Origin: Methanoregula sp.
GTDB lineage: Archaea; Halobacteriota; Methanomicrobia; Methanomicrobiales; Methanospirillaceae
NCBI GenBank assembly: GCA_026394635.1
Contig: JAPKXV010000436.1
Coordinates: forward strand, 1-5,291
Direction: 5' to 3'
DNA length: 5,291 bases
Shown piece after piece: positions 4,149-5,291 of this stretch. Positions within the stretch are counted from its first letter, which is position 1, and the number at the start of each line of letters is the position of its first letter. Under the pieces are notes generated by a model that searched no databases, had not been told where the DNA came from, and saw only the letters and a program-made list of their open reading frames with translations. The position numbers and the translations under genes are program-made.

Positions 4149-5030
4149 ATGAAACCGCCCCGCATATCACAACCGGTCTCTACCTCTCTGCAAACCGATG
4201 CAGCGGTGAGTACTCTTATCGGTGTGATCCTCATGGTTGCTCTGGTACTGGTCCTGACAGCTATATTATCAACGCTCCTTTTCGGGTTTATTACACCGGC
4301 CCAGAAGTCCGCGTATCTCACCGCCGATGCACAGTATAGTACACAAAACGGTTACCCCGTCATCACTCTCCTCCACCGAGGGGGGGATACCGGCCAACTG
4401 CCCGGTTCGGGCAAAGGGTACCCCCTTTTAGTCCAGATCTCTTCAGAGGGGAGCAGTGAAACTGCCTGTCCCGACCCCGTCGGTCTTGTATGGGCACCGG
4501 GTTCTACCCTCTACATTACCAGAACCAGCACCGGATACAACGTGACCAATGCTCTGGGGTGGATCCCCGCCTCGTCCCAGACATTTCCCGGCAACGAGGT
4601 CACGGTCTCCGTTATTGATACGAGTAACAACCTGCCGGTATACAGTAAAAAACTCACGATTGCCGGATCATCCGGTAATGTGATCACGACACTCACCCAG
4701 AACGTAACGCTAATCCCCACTGCTACGGCTAATGTGACACCGACAGCCACCGCTACCACTGCGACGAGGACTATTACCGTAATCTGGTCTCCCGGAGGGT
4801 ATGGCTATGGCTCCCTGTCCCCACCCACCCCTCTGACAAATTCCCAGGAGGTTCGTATCCCCCGGGGAAGCAGCAAGACTATTTACTTTGTCCCGAATGC
4901 GAACAGGGCAGTCCTGACCATTAAACTGGACGGAGTCACCGTATACACGGGTTCATCCACAGGATCCACCACCTCGTATATGGTATCAAACGTGGTTGAG
5001 GATCGCACATTGATCGCAACATTCGGTTGA
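4149..5030 (+). CDS. Archaeal pilin-like surface protein with C-terminal repeat domain
   Basis: The 293-residue product has a short polar leader, then DAAVSTLIGVILMVALVLVL and a hydrophobic stretch to about 48. This is the archaeal type IV pilin N-terminal domain (formerly DUF1628), normally cut by a PibD/EppA-type prepilin peptidase next to the A18-A19-V20 segment so that the helix packs into a filament or anchors the protein outside the cell. Residues about 50-180 form a beta-rich ectodomain, followed by a Thr/Ala/Pro linker (about 181-207) that looks like a glycosylated spacer. Residues 208-293 (GYGYGSLSPP, then VRIPRGSSKTIYFVP, LDGVTVYTG, and VVEDRTLIATFG) match the bacterial-type surface repeat seen in InlB-like proteins. 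ATG 4149 was chosen because an in-frame ATG at 3957 would overlap the upstream gene and put a long tail before the pilin signal. No strong ribosome binding site is seen. Confidence 0.85.
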   Translation: MKPPRISQPVSTSLQTDAAVSTLIGVILMVALVLVLTAILSTLLFGFITPAQKSAYLTADAQYSTQNGYPVITLLHRGGDTGQLPGSGKGYPLLVQISSEGSSETACPDPVGLVWAPGSTLYITRTSTGYNVTNALGWIPASSQTFPGNEVTVSVIDTSNNLPVYSKKLTIAGSSGNVITTLTQNVTLIPTATANVTPTATATTATRTITVIWSPGGYGYGSLSPPTPLTNSQEVRIPRGSSKTIYFVPNANRAVLTIKLDGVTVYTGSSTGSTTSYMVSNVVEDRTLIATFG

Positions 5031-5069
5031 TCGGTCTTTTTGCAATGGCTCCAAAACGGTCAAGGAGGT

Positions 5070-5097
5070 ACTTTGCGCGGCAGATGGCATGCAAAGT
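5070..5097. repeat. Inverted repeat between pilin-like gene and integrase remnant
   Basis: ACTTTGC at 5070-5076 and GCAAAGT at 5091-5097 are perfect 7-base arms around a 14-base loop. It lies 40 bases after the pilin-like stop codon, behind a weak T5 run at 5037-5041. It could shape the 3' end of that mRNA, or be a recombination site associated with the integrase remnant. Confidence 0.4.
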
Positions 5098-5140
5098 GTG
5101 ATTGCCTCCCCCACTTACCGTCGTGAAGTCGTTTTGAAAT

Positions 5141-5287
5141 GTCCCTCCCGCCTTTCACAAGTCCGTTATTCCGATTCGCCGACGACCTGATGTAATCTCC
5201 TCTGACCTTGAGCCATTCGTTAATCGCCTGTGTTGCCTCGGCCGATATGAACGTGTTGTAGTATCATTTACGGTTTTTTCCCGTTGC
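5141..5287 (-). pseudogene. Tyrosine recombinase/integrase fragment
   Basis: Reading the minus strand in one frame gives ATGKNRK, a TGA stop at 5266-5264, then YYNTFISAEATQAINEWLKV followed by RGDYIRSS, NRNNGLVKGG. This matches the stretch of archaeal XerC/D-like tyrosine recombinases between the first catalytic Arg region and the HxxR box, where TFIS, EA..AI.EWLKVR and NRNNGLVK are typical. Tyrosine recombinases insert or excise mobile elements through a Tyr-DNA intermediate. None of the catalytic residues (Arg, His-x-x-Arg, Tyr) is in view. The frame continues after 5141 without integrase character to a stop at 5060, so the C-terminal half is missing. With the internal TGA, this is a dead remnant of an element whose rest may lie beyond the right edge. 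Confidence 0.65.
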
Positions 5288-5291
5288 TCAT

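Noticed and set aside
5032..5091. Minus-strand run HAICRAKYLLDRFGAIAKRP
   Set aside because: It looks coding-like but is short, unplaced, and out of frame with the integrase remnant; I cannot tie it to a family.
1..5291. CRISPR array, tRNA, rRNA or transposase
   Set aside because: I found no spaced long direct repeats, no tRNA T-arm pattern, no rRNA-like sequence and no transposase motif on either strand.

Overview
The window looks like chromosomal DNA of a methanogenic archaeon, most likely of the order Methanomicrobiales. The reasons are an archaeal ThiC, a pilin-like protein with the archaeal class III N-terminus, an archaeal BofA homologue, TPR protein remnants of a kind common in that group, archaeal TATA-like boxes about 25 bases before inferred transcription starts, and GGTGA-type ribosome binding sites 3-4 bases before ATG. 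The order-level placement is inference. The rest is read from the sequence.

Layout. Positions 1-468 (minus) hold the first 156 codons of a thiC-type gene running off the left edge. Positions 520-1055 are mostly decayed: a short coding-like stretch (649-750), then the N-terminal end of a TPR protein (885-1034) that stops abruptly. From about 1035 to 2201 lies DNA that separates this TPR start from a TPR C-terminal piece (2202-2432) in the same orientation and frame. The separating DNA carries two divergent small genes with good ribosome binding sites: a 55-residue membrane protein (1420-1587, minus) and an AT-rich 106-residue charged protein (1777-2097, plus). An 86-residue conserved-type small protein (2489-2749, minus) faces the TPR remnant.

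Positions 2761-3050 are intergenic and contain four tandem 10-bp units. A BofA-family three-helix membrane protein (3076-3354) follows, with a strong TATA box and an oligo-T tract behind it. Positions 3373-3784 have no gene and become very AT-rich near the next promoter. Two plus-strand genes 31 bases apart, probably one transcription unit, occupy 3785-5030: a two-helix membrane protein with a four-cysteine tail, and a 293-residue pilin-like surface protein with a Thr-rich linker and a C-terminal beta-repeat-like domain. The right edge (5141-5287, minus) holds a broken piece of a tyrosine recombinase.

Taken together this is an accessory stretch between housekeeping genes: small membrane and surface proteins, gene fragments and an integrase remnant. 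I see no complete known defence, CRISPR or metabolic system. The candidates most worth following are the small divergent gene pair separating the TPR halves and the Cys-tail/pilin-like pair.
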